A stretch of DNA of 64,000 bases from positions 131,513 to 195,512 of the forward strand of contig FN647938.1 of the NCBI GenBank assembly GCA_000310025.1. Direction: 5' to 3'. Made by a program: the position numbers and the translations under genes. The notes below the pieces were generated by a model. It was given only the letters and a program-made list of their open reading frames with translations, made no database searches and was not told the origin of the DNA. Origin of the DNA: Ectocarpus siliculosus (lineage: Eukaryota > Sar > Phaeophyceae > Ectocarpales > Ectocarpaceae). Positions within the stretch are counted from its first letter, which is position 1. The number at the start of each line of letters is the position of its first letter. Below, piece by piece: positions 62,587 to 64,000 of this stretch.

Positions 62587-63529
62587 CAAGAGACCCTCCA
62601 ATCAGCGTCGTGATTGTCGTAGTCGATACTACTGACGACTGTTGTTAGTTCCCGCCGTTCTTTTTTCAAGAGAAAGCACCATCCACCGTCTTGGCGCCCA
62701 TCCACCCTTTCTACGCTGCTTGGTATACACACTCCGCGGCGAACGCACACACTATTTTCTCGATTTTTTTTTTGTCTCACATCCATGTGTTTGCCGTGCT
62801 CCCACCGCCCTCTCCACTCATACCCCCAGAGGTCTACACCGAGGGTTCGTCCGTCTTCGCATTTCGCAGCCTCGCGGTAGCAACAGAGCCGCAGGCGGCG
62901 GGGTCCAGTGCATGGCCGGTTCATTGACCGCTAACAGCGGGCTCGTTTTCCTCGGGAGAGCAGGTCTTTCGGCGCTACAGGTGCAAGCAAGGCTTAAGAT
63001 GACTGGGGTGGGATATATGCGGGATTATTCAGGCGAAGTTGCCTTTTGCTGAGCCTCCCTCGTCAACCACTTGCATCGCCACTTGTATCAGTAGTGCGCA
63101 TGGTCACGGACTAGCCGAATTGAAGACGAACGGCTGTCAAGTCATTAACCCGTGTTGGTACCGTTGCCGTTGAGATAAGACAAGATAATCCAGGTCATCC
63201 CCTCATATTCAGTGATTTTTTGTGCGCCAAACTTAAAGATTGCGCTACAATGTATTATGGATGCGTTCAGTTTATTCTTGTCGTGTACCATACTTGGCCG
63301 TCCGCCAAGCTGTTGTTCGACTTTTGTGCAGTCTAGATCGTGTATTCACGTGTTTTTTATGTCTTGACGACTCGCGTAAGATTCTGTTAAACACCTGACT
63401 TAGCCTAGCCTTGCAACCCCGGCGTAGTGTTCCTTCTGCTCCATCGCCCACTCACGACCTCTTCGCCGGACACCGCGCACACACACACCCACGCACTCGC
63501 CATGTTTTCGGTCGTCCACCTCCAAGCAG

Positions 63530-63712
63530 GCGGTCAGAGTCGACCCCTGGGACGGCCTTGGCTCCCTCAGCCAACCCCTACCTGACTCGGGACCGGTGCT
63601 AGCCGTGGCCTGTCACCCCTCGAGGACCATCGTTGCTGCCTGCTTATCCGACGGTACCATATGTCTGTGGGACTACGACAGCGCGGATGGGCGAGGGAGC
63701 GGCCGTTTCTCT
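63530..63712 (+). CDS. partial exon of a WD40-repeat protein
   Basis: After a CTCCAAGCAG acceptor, the frame reads AVRVDPWDGLGSLSQPLPDS and then a full WD40 blade (PVLAVACHPSRTIVAACLSD, GTICLWDYDS). This is the typical GH-less blade ending in LWD. The exon runs into degenerate G-rich sequence at about 63713, so its end and the rest of the gene are lost. A tRNA-methyltransferase WDR4/Trm82-like protein is one possibility, but a single blade cannot decide. Confidence 0.55.
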
Positions 63713-64000
63713 GGCGGGGGAGGAGGGGGGGGGGGGGGGTATTATAGAAGGGGCGAAAATTTTTTGGGGGGGGGGGGGACCCGAGCCCGCCTGGGGCCCC
63801 CCCCCGCCCCTTCCCCCGGCCGGGGGGGGGGGGGGGCCACAAAAGGTGGGAAAAAAAAAAAGGGGAAATATTTTTTTCCCCCCGGGGTTTTTGTAAAGGG
63901 GGGGTTTTTAAGGGGAGGGGAAAAGGATTGATTTGGGAAATTCCGCGGGCAAATTTTGGGGGGGGGGGGTGGGGGGGTTTTTTTTTTTTTGGGACCCACC
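63713..64000. other. homopolymer-rich degenerate sequence, probable assembly or read-end artefact
   Basis: From 63713 the sequence becomes long runs of G, C, T and A (many of 5-17 bases) with almost no mixed-sequence stretch, unlike anything else in the window. It resembles the low-quality end of a read beside an assembly gap. The ORFs in it, with poly-Gly or poly-Pro, are meaningless. Confidence 0.85.

Noticed and set aside
63596-63999. ORFs with poly-Gly or poly-Pro at the right edge
   Set aside because: They are products of the degenerate homopolymer sequence.
1-64000. CRISPR array, prokaryotic operons, integrated large DNA virus, tRNA or rRNA genes
   Set aside because: No regularly spaced repeats, viral hallmark genes, tRNA cloverleaf or rRNA sequence were seen; gene structure is eukaryotic throughout.

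Overview
This is nuclear DNA of an intron-rich eukaryote, most likely a brown alga or a close photosynthetic stramenopile. Genes are split into many short exons (50-500 bp) by GT-AG introns, with at least one frame-supported GC-AG intron. There are an IFT43 gene (a flagellate stage), a protein with a bipartite plastid presequence (signal peptide followed by Phe, as in complex red plastids), and an ankyrin gene of the [18 protein letters not shown] style that is common in brown algae. No prokaryotic operon, provirus, rRNA or tRNA was seen. Gene models were built by hand from splice sites, reading phase and family motifs. Where exon phases close exactly, the model is strong.

Layout. 1-2.5 kb (-): an exon of a coiled-coil-rich gene running off the left edge, then a single-exon secreted OTU-like protein. 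2.5-10 kb: gene-poor, with weak exon candidates near 5.0 and 5.7-5.9 kb. 10-15.7 kb (-): a modular ankyrin-repeat gene, one or two repeats per exon. 15.7-19.1 kb: no gene seen. 19.1-25.8 kb (-): a large multi-exon gene of unrecognised family. 28.1-36.9 kb (-): a PGAP1/Bst1-type GPI inositol-deacylase with lipase core and polytopic C-terminus. 38.0-40.6 kb: a hypothetical small ORF (+) and a poorly resolved gene (-), followed by a 50-bp min satellite. 41.9-44.5 kb (+): a four-exon predicted plastid protein of unknown function. 45.9-49.5 kb (-): a six-exon secreted RCC1-like repeat protein. 49.8-52.5 kb (+): IFT43, divergent from the RCC1-like gene across about 290 bp. 54.0-59.5 kb (-): MAK16, a 60S ribosome biogenesis factor, in eight exons including a 6-nt first coding exon; its last intron carries a striking 199-nt foldback. 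62.4-63.7 kb (+): weak exon candidates and a WD40 exon that runs into about 290 bp of homopolymer-rich, probably low-quality sequence at the right edge.

The genes do not form one pathway. They are housekeeping functions (ribosome assembly, GPI-anchor remodelling, intraflagellar transport) mixed with lineage-specific repeat proteins. The least explained elements are the intronic foldback in MAK16, a dispersed TACAGCAGTA 10-mer found seven times, the large unrecognised gene and the plastid-targeted protein.
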